Positions 6,751 to 14,405 of a DNA stretch of 64,000 bases are shown here, in pieces. Position numbers and translations under genes: made by a program. Numbering within the stretch: position 1 is the stretch's first letter; each line of letters opens with the position of its first letter. Under the pieces are notes generated by a model. It saw nothing but the letters and a program-made list of their open reading frames with translations. It was not told the DNA's origin and did not search any database. The DNA lies in contig DATNNZ010000032.1 of the NCBI GenBank assembly GCA_035601575.1, positions 46,359-110,358 on the forward strand. Reading direction: 5' to 3'. Origin of the DNA: DASTDH01 sp035601575 (lineage in GTDB: Bacteria > Verrucomicrobiota > Verrucomicrobiia > Chthoniobacterales > JAFAMB01).

Positions 6751-8256
6751 CTAGTGTTGCGTCACGAATATCGATATCGCGACTCCTGCCACCGCTAGTG
6801 CGGCAGCTCCAACGCACATCCAGAGCAACGCTCCTTCGCGTACGGCATTCCCTTGAGAGCCGCCCACCCGATCAAACCGTCCTCGAATCTTGCCCTTGCG
6901 CAAAAATCCATCGTAGTGCCTTTGAATCAGGTAAGTCTCTACCTGTCTCATTGTATCCAGAATAACACCCACAATGATCAGCAGACTCGTTCCGCCAAAG
7001 AATCGCGCGGTGAGGCGAGGAACACCGAACCAGGTCATCAATAGTTCCGGAATCACCGCAATCAGCGTCAGAAAGACGGCTCCGGCAAAGGTGATTCGAG
7101 TTAACGTGTACTCGAGGAAATCCGCGGTTGGTTTTCCCGGCCGAAAACCGGGGATATAGCCGTTATTCTTCTTAAGGTCATCAGCGATCTGGGTCGGTTG
7201 AAATTGGATTGCCACCCAGAAGAAGCTGAAAAAGAATATCAAAAGGCCGGTGACAAGGTAATGGACCGGTCCTTGAGCAAGCGAAACCGCCAGAGTATTA
7301 GCCCACTCAGAGTTTCGGAACGCCATGCTCAGAATTGTCGAAGGAAAGAGTAGAATCGCTTGAGCGAAGATGATCGGCATAACGCCGACCGCATTGACCT
7401 TCAGCGGGAGATATTGAGTTTGTCCACCGTAAACTTTCCGTCCGACCACCCGTTTCGCATACTGAATACTGATCCGGCGCTGTCCCTGGGTGATGGCGAC
7501 CACACCGGCAATCACGATAACGAGGAAAAGAACCATCAGGACTAATACGATCGGGCTCACCTGGCTCGGGGTACCGGACGGTGGAACGAACGTATTCCAC
7601 ACCTGAACAATCGCCCCGGGGACGCTACCCATGATACCGACGGTAATGATCATGGAAGTGCCGTTGCCAACTCCGCGCTCAGTGATTTGGTCACCGATCC
7701 ACATGAGGAACATGGTGCCGGCACTTAAAGTAATCACGGCGATGATCTGAAACCCGATCCCCCCATCCGGAACTAGTGGCCCAAATTTGGCGATCGAATT
7801 TCCGATTCCCTGGAGGAAGGGGTTCGACGTCGGATTTTCCATCGAAGCAGCCAACAGAAATCCCTGAAAAATGCAGAGGCCCAAAGTGACGTAGCGGGTG
7901 TACTGGGTAATTTTCTGACGCCCACCAGTTTCTTCGCGCACCATCTTGTTCAGGCGCGGAATCACTGCGGTCAGCAGCTGCATCATGATTGACGCGCTGA
8001 TATACGGCATGATGCCAAGCGAGAAAATGGCGCAATGCTCCAAGGCTCCTCCGGCAAAAATATTCGCCAATGCGGCAATGCCACCAGCGGTAGGGTTGGA
8101 CGTTTGGGTCCGAAACCAATCGTTCAATACGTGGGCATTCACCCCCGGAATAGTGATTGCTGCCCCAGCCCTCACGACGATGAGCATCACCAACGTAAAA
8201 ATGATTCGTTGGCGCAGCTCAGGAATCTTGAAGATGTTGAAGAAAGCGGAGATCAT
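6751..8256 (-). CDS. secY: Preprotein translocase subunit SecY
   Basis: The 501-residue integral membrane protein has about ten hydrophobic segments and the family signatures GALEHCAIFSLGIMPYISAS near residue 70 and GQRRISIQYAKR in the large cytosolic loop. It forms the protein-conducting channel of the Sec system. It is about 58 residues longer than E. coli SecY; the extra length includes an expanded region around PSGTPSQVSP (about 220-230). It follows rplO by 12 bases, as is typical at the end of the spc operon. Confidence 0.97.
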   Translation of the reverse strand: MISAFFNIFKIPELRQRIIFTLVMLIVVRAGAAITIPGVNAHVLNDWFRTQTSNPTAGGIAALANIFAGGALEHCAIFSLGIMPYISASIMMQLLTAVIPRLNKMVREETGGRQKITQYTRYVTLGLCIFQGFLLAASMENPTSNPFLQGIGNSIAKFGPLVPDGGIGFQIIAVITLSAGTMFLMWIGDQITERGVGNGTSMIITVGIMGSVPGAIVQVWNTFVPPSGTPSQVSPIVLVLMVLFLVIVIAGVVAITQGQRRISIQYAKRVVGRKVYGGQTQYLPLKVNAVGVMPIIFAQAILLFPSTILSMAFRNSEWANTLAVSLAQGPVHYLVTGLLIFFFSFFWVAIQFQPTQIADDLKKNNGYIPGFRPGKPTADFLEYTLTRITFAGAVFLTLIAVIPELLMTWFGVPRLTARFFGGTSLLIIVGVILDTMRQVETYLIQRHYDGFLRKGKIRGRFDRVGGSQGNAVREGALLWMCVGAAALAVAGVAISIFVTQH

Positions 8257-8268
8257 TTGAAGGGCCGC

Positions 8269-8715
8269 TTAACCGCGTAGCACAACCGAGCCCCCAGCTT
8301 GTTCAATTTTCTGACGCGCCGATTCACTAAATTTATTGGCTTCGACCATCAGTTTTTTGGTCAACTCGCCGCGACCAAGTATCTTCACCCCATCGATTTT
8401 GCCGTTGACTAGCCCTTTTTCCCGCAAAATTTGCTCGTTGATCTGGGAACCTGCCTCGAAAACTTCCAGCTCATCCAGATTAATCACCGCGTACTTTGTT
8501 TTAAAGGCCGCGTTGTTAAAACCCCGTTTTGGCAGACGTCGAATCAAGGGCATTTGGCCGCCTTCAAAACCGAGTCGAATACTGCCACCAGACCGCGCTT
8601 TCTGGCCCTTGTGGCCTTTTCCGCTCGTTTTGCCATGGCCGGAACTCTCGCCGCAGCCGAGGCGCTTAACCCGATGCTTCGCCCCCGGGCGAGGCTTCAA
8701 ATTGTTTAGTTGCAT
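8269..8715 (-). CDS. rplO: 50S ribosomal protein L15
   Basis: The 148-residue product opens MQLNNLKPRPGAKHRVKR with the glycine-rich GHGKTSGKGHKGQKAR stretch that threads through 23S rRNA. I chose ATG 8715 because the 16 residues that an upstream start at 8763 would add are not conserved in the family. The 48-base spacer to rpsE holds no rpmD (L30), which normally sits between these two genes. Confidence 0.96.
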   Translation of the reverse strand: MQLNNLKPRPGAKHRVKRLGCGESSGHGKTSGKGHKGQKARSGGSIRLGFEGGQMPLIRRLPKRGFNNAAFKTKYAVINLDELEVFEAGSQINEQILREKGLVNGKIDGVKILGRGELTKKLMVEANKFSESARQKIEQAGGSVVLRG

Positions 8716-8763
8716 AAAACCGCTTTCCAGAAGCAATTGATGATGACTCCAGGGAGCCACCAA

Positions 8764-9288
8764 CTAATGGGAACCATCTTTTCCACGAAGCTTCAAAATG
8801 TCCTGACGTTGCCGCAACGCCAAAAGAGCCTCCATGGTCGCTTTCACGACGTTGGCGTGATTGCTGGAACCCAAAGATTTCGCTAAAACGTCGCGAATAC
8901 CGGCGGCTTCCACCACCGCACGAACACCTCCTCCCGCGATCAAACCGGTCCCCGGTGACGCTGGTCGCAGTAAGACGCGGCCTCCGCCGAACTCGCCGAT
9001 AACTTCGTGCGGAATAGTATTTTCATGGATCGCGACCGGGACCATCGCCTTGCGAGCTGCGTCCGAAGCTTTCCGGATTGCCTCCGACACTTCGTTTGCT
9101 TTACCAAATCCGTACCCAACTCGTCCTTTGTGGTCGCCCGCGACAATGAGCGCACTGAAGCTAAACCGGCGACCACCCTTGACTACTTTCGCGCAGCGAT
9201 TGATAAAAACCACCTTCTCAGTGGTATCACTCTTGGGCTGATTGCGCTCCGCATTGTCGTTGCGGCGATTTCTCTCTTCGTATGCCAT
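8764..9288 (-). CDS. rpsE: 30S ribosomal protein S5
   Basis: The 174-residue protein has the S5 double-stranded RNA-binding domain (VVKGGRRFSFSALIVAGD, about residues 35-52) and the C-terminal GTGLIAGGGVRAVVEAAG segment. S5 supports decoding accuracy and mRNA entry. The first 20 or so residues are polar and Asn/Arg-rich (RNRRNDNAERNQ), a mild extension. Spacing to rplR is five bases. Confidence 0.97.
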   Translation of the reverse strand: MAYEERNRRNDNAERNQPKSDTTEKVVFINRCAKVVKGGRRFSFSALIVAGDHKGRVGYGFGKANEVSEAIRKASDAARKAMVPVAIHENTIPHEVIGEFGGGRVLLRPASPGTGLIAGGGVRAVVEAAGIRDVLAKSLGSSNHANVVKATMEALLALRQRQDILKLRGKDGSH

Positions 9289-9293
9289 ATATA

Positions 9294-9650
9294 TTAGAAT
9301 TTCAATCCGGCCGATCGGGCCGCATCGGCGAAGGCTTTCACTTTCCCGTGATAAGTAAATCCTCCTCGATCAAAGACGACTGCCTTGACATTTTTTTGTA
9401 AGCTTCTTTCCGCCACCAATGAGCCAACTTTCTCTGCCATCGAGACGTTAGCGTATCCGCGCCGGTCACTTCGAACACCTTCTTCTACGGTCGACGCAGC
9501 CGCTAAGGTCTTACCGGCAACATCATCAATGACCTGCGCGTAAATGTGCTGTCCGGAGAAATGTACGCTTAGGCGCGGTCGTTCGCTGGTACCCAACAGC
9601 CGCTTGCGAATCCGCTGATGCCTGATTCTAATTCGATTAATAGTCCGCAT
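9294..9650 (-). CDS. rplR: 50S ribosomal protein L18
   Basis: The 118-residue protein has the basic N-terminus RIRIRHQRIRKRLLGTSERPR and the conserved HIYAQVIDD and FDRGGFTYHGKVKAFADAAR segments. L18 binds 5S rRNA with L5 and anchors it to the large subunit. Length matches E. coli (117). Order rplF-rplR-rpsE is standard. Confidence 0.97.
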   Translation of the reverse strand: MRTINRIRIRHQRIRKRLLGTSERPRLSVHFSGQHIYAQVIDDVAGKTLAAASTVEEGVRSDRRGYANVSMAEKVGSLVAERSLQKNVKAVVFDRGGFTYHGKVKAFADAARSAGLKF

Positions 9651-9668
9651 CGTATCGCTCTCGGTTGC

Positions 9669-10208
9669 CTATTGAACCGTCTTTCCTTCTTTTCGCAGGA
9701 TTTGCTCACCGACGTAGCGAATCCCCTTACCTTTGTACGGTTCGGGCGGATAATAAGCCCGAATGTCCGCGGCAACCTGCCCGACCTTCTGCTTATCAAT
9801 TCCTTCGATCAAAAGTTTGGTGTTCTCCTGCACAGTGATCTTTATTCCTTCAGGTATACTGAATACCACCGGGTGAGAATAACCCAAGTTCAGGTTGAGA
9901 TTCTTACCTTGCAGTTGAGCTCGGAAGCCTACCCCGTGAATTTCTAATTCTTTTTGATAGCCTTCACTGACTCCGGTTACCATATTTTGAACCAAGCTGC
10001 GAGAAAGCCCGTGCAGAGCTCGAATGCTACGGGCTTCTTCTGAGCGCTCAAGCCTCACTTCTTTCCCCTCGACCCGCAGTTTAATCTGCGTGGGTAGGGT
10101 CCATTCGAGCTTTCCCTTCGGGCCTTCGACCTTGACGTCGCCGGATTGAGAAATCTCCAGTTTCACCTTCTCCGGAAGCAATACGCTCTTTTTACCGATT
10201 CGCGACAT
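9669..10208 (-). CDS. rplF: 50S ribosomal protein L6
   Basis: The 179-residue product opens MSRIGKKSVLLPEKVKLE and has two L6 repeats, with the C-terminal signature PPEPYKGKGIRYVGE (about residues 154-168). L6 lies near the sarcin-ricin loop and helps bind elongation factors. It follows rpsH with a 12-base spacer. Confidence 0.97.
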   Translation of the reverse strand: MSRIGKKSVLLPEKVKLEISQSGDVKVEGPKGKLEWTLPTQIKLRVEGKEVRLERSEEARSIRALHGLSRSLVQNMVTGVSEGYQKELEIHGVGFRAQLQGKNLNLNLGYSHPVVFSIPEGIKITVQENTKLLIEGIDKQKVGQVAADIRAYYPPEPYKGKGIRYVGEQILRKEGKTVQ

Positions 10209-10220
10209 TTGTATCCCTCC

Positions 10221-10619
10221 TTACCAAATCACGGCCAGCAGTTCGCCGCCCACATTTTCACGTTTTGCGTCGCGTCCAGTTAACAGTCCACGAGAGGAAG
10301 AGATGATCGCCACGCCCATCCCGCCCAAAACCCGCGGCACGTCTTTGGAACCGACGTATTTGCGCAGACCAGGGCGACTCACTCGTTTAACACCGGTCAA
10401 TGCCGGCGTCCGATTGACAAATTTCATTGTCAATTTGAGCACCGCTGGCGTCGTCGTGTTATCAACCTCGAAATCGGTGATATAGCCTTCCTGTTTCAGG
10501 ATCCGAGCAATCTGCTCCTTCATCCGAGAATAGGAGACTGCCACGTCCGACCGATGTGAGCGAGACGCATTGCGAAGCCGCGTGAGAAAATCCGCGATTG
10601 GATCAGATAAAGTACTCAT
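10221..10619 (-). CDS. rpsH: 30S ribosomal protein S8
   Basis: The 132-residue protein opens with SDPIADFLTRLRNA and has the C-terminal signature GGMGVAIISSSRGLLTGRDA. S8 binds the central domain of 16S rRNA and, in some bacteria, autoregulates the spc operon by binding the rplE region. It lies 12 bases after rplE; rpsN (S14), which usually separates them, is missing here. Confidence 0.97.
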   Translation of the reverse strand: MSTLSDPIADFLTRLRNASRSHRSDVAVSYSRMKEQIARILKQEGYITDFEVDNTTTPAVLKLTMKFVNRTPALTGVKRVSRPGLRKYVGSKDVPRVLGGMGVAIISSSRGLLTGRDAKRENVGGELLAVIW

Positions 10620-10631
10620 TTGCGAATCTTT

Positions 10632-11204
10632 CTACTCGTTCTGTTGCGATGCTAGTTTGCGGTCGCTGAAAGGAACTCCCAATTCGGTCAGAAGTGCTTT
10701 CGCTTCCTCATTCGTTTGAGCGGTGGTGACGATCGTGATGTCGAAACCGATGTTACGTTTGATTCGGTCTAGCTCTACCTCCGGGAAAATAGACTGATCC
10801 GACACGCCCAGGGTATAGTTTCCTCGACCATCAAACGCGCGCGGCGAAACGCCCCGAAAATCTCGAATGCGCGGGAGAGACATCTTGATAAATCTCTGTA
10901 AGAACTCATACATCTGCGCTCCCCGCAATGTAACCTTCGCTCCAATCGGTTGGTCTTTTCGGAGCTTGAAGTTCGAAATGCTCTTTTTGGAACGCGTCTC
11001 GGCTGGCCGTTGTCCGGTTATCAAGGCCAACTCGGCTTTCGCGTCTTCCAGACCCTGTTTCACATCACTCGAGTTCGTAGAGATGCAGGTATTGATGACT
11101 ACTTTCTCGACTCGCGGCACCTGATACAAGTTCTTGTACCCAAGGCGCTCGCGCAAAGCCGGCACTACTCGTTCCTTGTATTCTTTAAACAATTCGGCAT
11201 CCAT
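10632..11204 (-). CDS. rplE: 50S ribosomal protein L5
   Basis: The 190-residue product has the L5 opening LFKEYKERVVPALRERLGY, the VEKVVINTCIS strand, TLRGAQMYEFLQRF, and the FPEVELDRIKRNIGFDITIVT C-terminal segment. L5 binds 5S rRNA and the P-site tRNA and bridges to S13. It is about 11 residues longer than the E. coli protein, at the C-terminus (SDRKLASQQNE). Confidence 0.97.
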   Translation of the reverse strand: MDAELFKEYKERVVPALRERLGYKNLYQVPRVEKVVINTCISTNSSDVKQGLEDAKAELALITGQRPAETRSKKSISNFKLRKDQPIGAKVTLRGAQMYEFLQRFIKMSLPRIRDFRGVSPRAFDGRGNYTLGVSDQSIFPEVELDRIKRNIGFDITIVTTAQTNEEAKALLTELGVPFSDRKLASQQNE

Positions 11205-11207
11205 CGC

Positions 11208-11477
11208 TTACTCCTTGGCCTTCTTTGATCGTTTAGCCGTCTTTTTCTCCACAATCTTTACATTCGAGATATGGATCGGCCCTTCCCGATTGATGACCGC
11301 ACCATTGGGATGGTCTTGCGATTTCCGGACCGTCTTTTTGATGATGCGAACGCCTTCGATCAATACTTGTTGTTTTTTTGGTAAAACCTGAAGGATCTTT
11401 CCCGTCGCACCCCGATGGTTACCGGAGACCACCTCAACATCGTCTCCCTTGTTGACATGAAATTTCAACCTGCTCAT
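11208..11477 (-). CDS. rplX: 50S ribosomal protein L24
   Basis: The 89-residue protein contains the KOW motif near the N-terminus (HVNKGDDVEVVSGNHRGATG) and the family segment EGVRIIKKTVR. L24 is a large-subunit assembly initiator. The C-terminus is lysine-rich (KKTAKRSKKAKE). Its start overlaps the rplN stop by four bases, suggesting translational coupling. Confidence 0.96.
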   Translation of the reverse strand: MSRLKFHVNKGDDVEVVSGNHRGATGKILQVLPKKQQVLIEGVRIIKKTVRKSQDHPNGAVINREGPIHISNVKIVEKKTAKRSKKAKE

Positions 11478-11839
11478 AGCACCTCCGGAGCGAGCGAAAT
11501 GATTTTCATGAAGTTCCTTTCGCGTAATTCACGAGCCACCGGTCCGAAGATTCGGGTACCGCGTGGATTTTGATCTTTGTCGATGATCACAATCGCGTTG
11601 TTGTCAAAACGAAGGTAAGAACCGTCGTCCCGTTTGACCGGTTGCTTCGTGCGCACAACTACCGCACGAACCACCTCGCCCTTCTTGACCGTTCCGTTGG
11701 CCGCAGCTTCTTTGACGTTACAAGTGATCACGTCGCCGATCGATGCGTACAAAGATGCTTTGCCAATCACGCCAATCATCGTGGCCATACGGGCGCCCGT
11801 GTTATCGGCCACATCAAGTCTTGATCGAATTTGAATCAT
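11474..11839 (-). CDS. rplN: 50S ribosomal protein L14
   Basis: The 121-residue protein opens MIQIRSRLDVADNTGARMA and contains VVRTKQPVKRDDGSYLRFDNNA, both diagnostic for L14. It lies on the large-subunit face and contacts 16S rRNA at an intersubunit bridge. It begins 12 bases after rpsQ and overlaps rplX by four bases. Confidence 0.98.
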   Translation of the reverse strand: MIQIRSRLDVADNTGARMATMIGVIGKASLYASIGDVITCNVKEAAANGTVKKGEVVRAVVVRTKQPVKRDDGSYLRFDNNAIVIIDKDQNPRGTRIFGPVARELRERNFMKIISLAPEVL

Positions 11840-11851
11840 CTCGTCGGTCCT

Positions 11852-12172
11852 CTAATGTTTGAGCACCTCGACCAATTGCCAGCGCTTCAAACGGCTTAAC
11901 GGCTTCGTTTCTTCCACTCGAACCAGGTCTCCAATGGCGCACTGATTGGTAGAGTCGTGCGCGTAGAGTTTTTTGGTTCGTTTGACTATCTTACCAAACT
12001 TAGGATGGGGCACCCGACGAATAACGGCGACGACGATCGTCTTATCCATTTTATTGGATACGACCTGGCCGACCCGCGTTTTCCGAAGATGCCGCTTCGG
12101 AAGTACAGACTGCTGCGTCTGCGGAGCAGGCGCCGTGGCAGTACCTTCAGAATGCACAGTCTCTTGATTCAT
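11852..12172 (-). CDS. rpsQ: 30S ribosomal protein S17 with N-terminal extension
   Basis: Residues about 29-106 are canonical S17 (TRVGQVVSNKMDKTIVVAV, then LYAHDSTNQCAIGD and RVEETKPLS), an OB-fold protein of the small-subunit body. The first 25 or so residues (TVHSEGTATAPAPQTQQS) are a polar, Ala/Pro/Gln-rich addition compared with the 84-residue E. coli protein. No start codon with a better ribosome site is evident nearer the core. Confidence 0.95.
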   Translation of the reverse strand: MNQETVHSEGTATAPAPQTQQSVLPKRHLRKTRVGQVVSNKMDKTIVVAVIRRVPHPKFGKIVKRTKKLYAHDSTNQCAIGDLVRVEETKPLSRLKRWQLVEVLKH

Positions 12173-12202
12173 TTTACTATTTCCTCAACCAGCCAGCGCC
12201 GC

Positions 12203-12403
12203 TCAGGCAGCGGTCTTTTGCGTTCGCTCGCTCAAAATGGTTTCGATGCGCGCTACTTCGCGGCGATGAGCGCGAAGCACGCTGGGTTTCTCAATGCTTC
12301 CGGCTTGTTGCTGGAGCCGGAGATTGAATGTCTCCTTACGCAATTCCCGGCGCCTGGAGATTAACTCATCATTACTTAGTTCGCGAAGTTCCTTTATTTT
12401 CAT
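12203..12403 (-). CDS. rpmC: 50S ribosomal protein L29
   Basis: The 66-residue, two-helix protein opens MKIKELRELSNDELISRRRE and has the diagnostic LRLQQQAGSIEKPSVLRAHRREVARI segment in pieces. L29 sits at the nascent peptide exit and, with L23, docks trigger factor and SRP. It lies between rplP and rpsQ in the standard order, with spacers of 20 and 30 bases. Confidence 0.96.
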   Translation of the reverse strand: MKIKELRELSNDELISRRRELRKETFNLRLQQQAGSIEKPSVLRAHRREVARIETILSERTQKTAA

Positions 12404-12423
12404 TTCGATCCCGTGCTCGCCGA

Positions 12424-12849
12424 TTACCCGGCTACCGCGTGCTGCCGCGCGATAAACCGGGTTCGCACCGGCAACTTCGTGGCAGCCAATCTCAGAGATT
12501 CACGCGCTACACTTTCCGTCACTCCATCGAGTTCAAAAATTATGTTACCAGGCCGCACTGTCGCCACCCAATGTTCCGGATTGCCTTTTCCTTTACCCAT
12601 TCGAGTTTCGGGCGGCCGTGCTGTCACCGATTTATCCGGAAAGATCTTTATCCAAAGCTTCCCTTTTCTTTTCATGTTGCGAGTTAACGCAACGCGCGCC
12701 GCCTCGATCTGAATATTCGTAATCCAGGCTCGCTCCAAGGTTTGCAGCGCATACTCACCAAAGGCAATCGAGATGTTCCGAGAAGCACTTCCCGCGCGGC
12801 TTCCGCGCTGGGTTTTCCGGTACTTCACTCTTTTCGGCATCAACGGCAT
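12424..12849 (-). CDS. rplP: 50S ribosomal protein L16
   Basis: The 141-residue product has MPKRVKYRKTQRGSRAG at the N-terminus, the FGEYALQTLE segment and GKGKGNPEHWVATVRPG, all characteristic of L16, which lies near the A-site tRNA. Translation may start at the first ATG (12849) or at a second in-frame ATG three codons later; the family favours neither strongly. It follows rpsC after 20 bases. Confidence 0.97.
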   Translation of the reverse strand: MPLMPKRVKYRKTQRGSRAGSASRNISIAFGEYALQTLERAWITNIQIEAARVALTRNMKRKGKLWIKIFPDKSVTARPPETRMGKGKGNPEHWVATVRPGNIIFELDGVTESVARESLRLAATKLPVRTRFIARQHAVAG

Positions 12850-12869
12850 AAGAACTCTCTATCTAAAGA

Positions 12870-13553
12870 TTAGGCTTCTGGAGCGGCACCTTCCGGTTTC
12901 GCCTCTTTCTTTTGGTCACGGTCAGCAGCCGCTTCTACCTTACAAATCCAACATTTCACTCCGATTTTGCCGTAGACGGTGTTTGCTTCAGCAAATCCGT
13001 AGTCGATCGGCGTACGCAGGGTATGCAGAGGGATCTTGCCATCGCGGTACCATTCAGCGCGCGAAATCTCGCCCCCGCCCAGACGACCGGAGCAGCGGAT
13101 TTTAATGCCCAGTGCACCAAAGTCTTTGGTCGTTTGGACCGCCTTTTTCATTGCTCGCCGGAACGAGATGCGGCGTTCGATCTGGAGCGCAACATTTTCT
13201 GCAACTAACTGAGCATCGAGTTCAGGGGTCTTGATTTCCTGGATGTCAATTTTGACCTGCTTTCCCCCAGACATGCGCGTGATCTCCTCGGTCATCCGTT
13301 CGATTTCGGCTCCGCGGCGACCAATCACAATCCCAGGACGTGCCGTATGAATAGTGACGCGGATGCTGTTCCACGCACGTTCAATCAAGACCTTTGACAC
13401 CGCAGCCAGGGCCAACTTCTGCTTCACAAAGCGCCGAACGCGCAAATCGGTGTGGAGGAACTCAGGAAATTCCTTGCTGGAAGCATACCAACGAGATCGC
13501 CAGTCTTTATTCAGCGCGAGCCGGAACCCAATGGGGTTAACTTTTTGTCCCAT
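12870..13553 (-). CDS. rpsC: 30S ribosomal protein S3
   Basis: The 227-residue protein opens MGQKVNPIGFRLALNKDW. It has a KH domain around residues 40-110 (TARPGIVIGRRGAEIE) and the C-terminal domain with SGRLGGGEISRAEWYRDG. S3 lines the mRNA entry channel and has helicase-like activity with S4 and S5. The tail beyond residue 205 is charged (ADRDQKKEAKPEGAAPE). It begins four bases after rplV. Confidence 0.97.
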   Translation of the reverse strand: MGQKVNPIGFRLALNKDWRSRWYASSKEFPEFLHTDLRVRRFVKQKLALAAVSKVLIERAWNSIRVTIHTARPGIVIGRRGAEIERMTEEITRMSGGKQVKIDIQEIKTPELDAQLVAENVALQIERRISFRRAMKKAVQTTKDFGALGIKIRCSGRLGGGEISRAEWYRDGKIPLHTLRTPIDYGFAEANTVYGKIGVKCWICKVEAAADRDQKKEAKPEGAAPEA

Positions 13554-13557
13554 AAAA

Positions 13558-14106
13558 TCAATCTTTGTTTTTCGTCGGCTTCTTCTCCGCCTTCTTTTCT
13601 GTCTTCGCTTCTGCCCCTTCGGTGTCCTTCTTCTTCACCTGAGCTCTTGGGGTCCCTTTGCTTTTTCCCCGAACAGCAGACGTTCTTTGCTGCCTGACCT
13701 TTGGCGCGGCGGCTGATTCGGTTGAAGCGACATCGTCCACATCTTCTGCCGACTTCTTGCGTCCATCCGACCCGATATCATCCGACAGAATAATTCGAAT
13801 GTGGCTGGTGCGCTTACGCAGCGGGCTGGCGCTACCCCTGGCACGAGCACGAAATCGCTTGTAGGTCGGCCCCTCCCCGACCACCGCCTCTTTGATCAGC
13901 AACGTATCAACCTTAAGGGAAGCGTTATTTTCGGCGTTCGCGATCGCGCTCTTCAGGGTTTTCCTGACCAAGAGCGCGGCCTTTTTCGGGCTGAAGGTCA
14001 GTAGATCTAGAGCGTCCGAAGCAGATCGGCCCTGGATCGCGCGAGTTACTTCGCGCGCTTTGAAAGCCGAAATACGAGCATACCGATAGGTCGAGGTTAC
14101 TTGCAT
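13558..14106 (-). CDS. rplV: 50S ribosomal protein L22 with long C-terminal tail
   Basis: Residues 1-108 are a standard L22 core (YARISAFKAREVTRAIQG, the GPTYKRFRARARGSA beta-hairpin that lines the exit tunnel, and HIRIILSD). A further 74 residues follow, first acidic (SAEDVDDVAS) and then strongly basic and Lys/Ala/Glu-rich (KTEKKAEKKPTKNKD), predicted disordered. E. coli L22 is 110 residues. The frame stays open to 13558, only four bases before rpsC, so the tail is encoded, not an artefact of a missed stop. Confidence 0.95.
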   Translation of the reverse strand: MQVTSTYRYARISAFKAREVTRAIQGRSASDALDLLTFSPKKAALLVRKTLKSAIANAENNASLKVDTLLIKEAVVGEGPTYKRFRARARGSASPLRKRTSHIRIILSDDIGSDGRKKSAEDVDDVASTESAAAPKVRQQRTSAVRGKSKGTPRAQVKKKDTEGAEAKTEKKAEKKPTKNKD

Positions 14107-14123
14107 GTTTGCTGATCTCTTTC

Positions 14124-14402
14124 TTATTTCGCCACCTTTGCTGTATGCGCGCCGTGCTTCTTGAACTGGCGAGTTAGAGAAAATTCTCCCAGTTTGTGTC
14201 CCACCATGTTTTCCGTCACGAAGACGGAATTAAAAATCTTGCCGTTGTGGACCAAGAACGTATGTCCTACAAAATCAGGAGTGACCATCGAACGGCGCGA
14301 CCAGGTCTTGATCGGCTTCTTCGCAACGCCTTTGTTCATTTTATCGATTTTCTCCAGCAGCTTCGGCTCGACGAACGGGCCCTTCTTAAGTGATCTACCC
14401 AT
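14124..14402 (-). CDS. rpsS: 30S ribosomal protein S19
   Basis: The 92-residue protein has the family's exact length, opening MGRSLKKGPFVEPKLLEKI with WSRRSMVTPDFVGHTFLVHNG and VGHKLGEFSLTR. S19 binds the 16S 3' domain with S13 in the head. It lies between rplB and rplV in the usual order. Confidence 0.98.
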   Translation of the reverse strand: MGRSLKKGPFVEPKLLEKIDKMNKGVAKKPIKTWSRRSMVTPDFVGHTFLVHNGKIFNSVFVTENMVGHKLGEFSLTRQFKKHGAHTAKVAK

Positions 14403-14405
14403 AAC

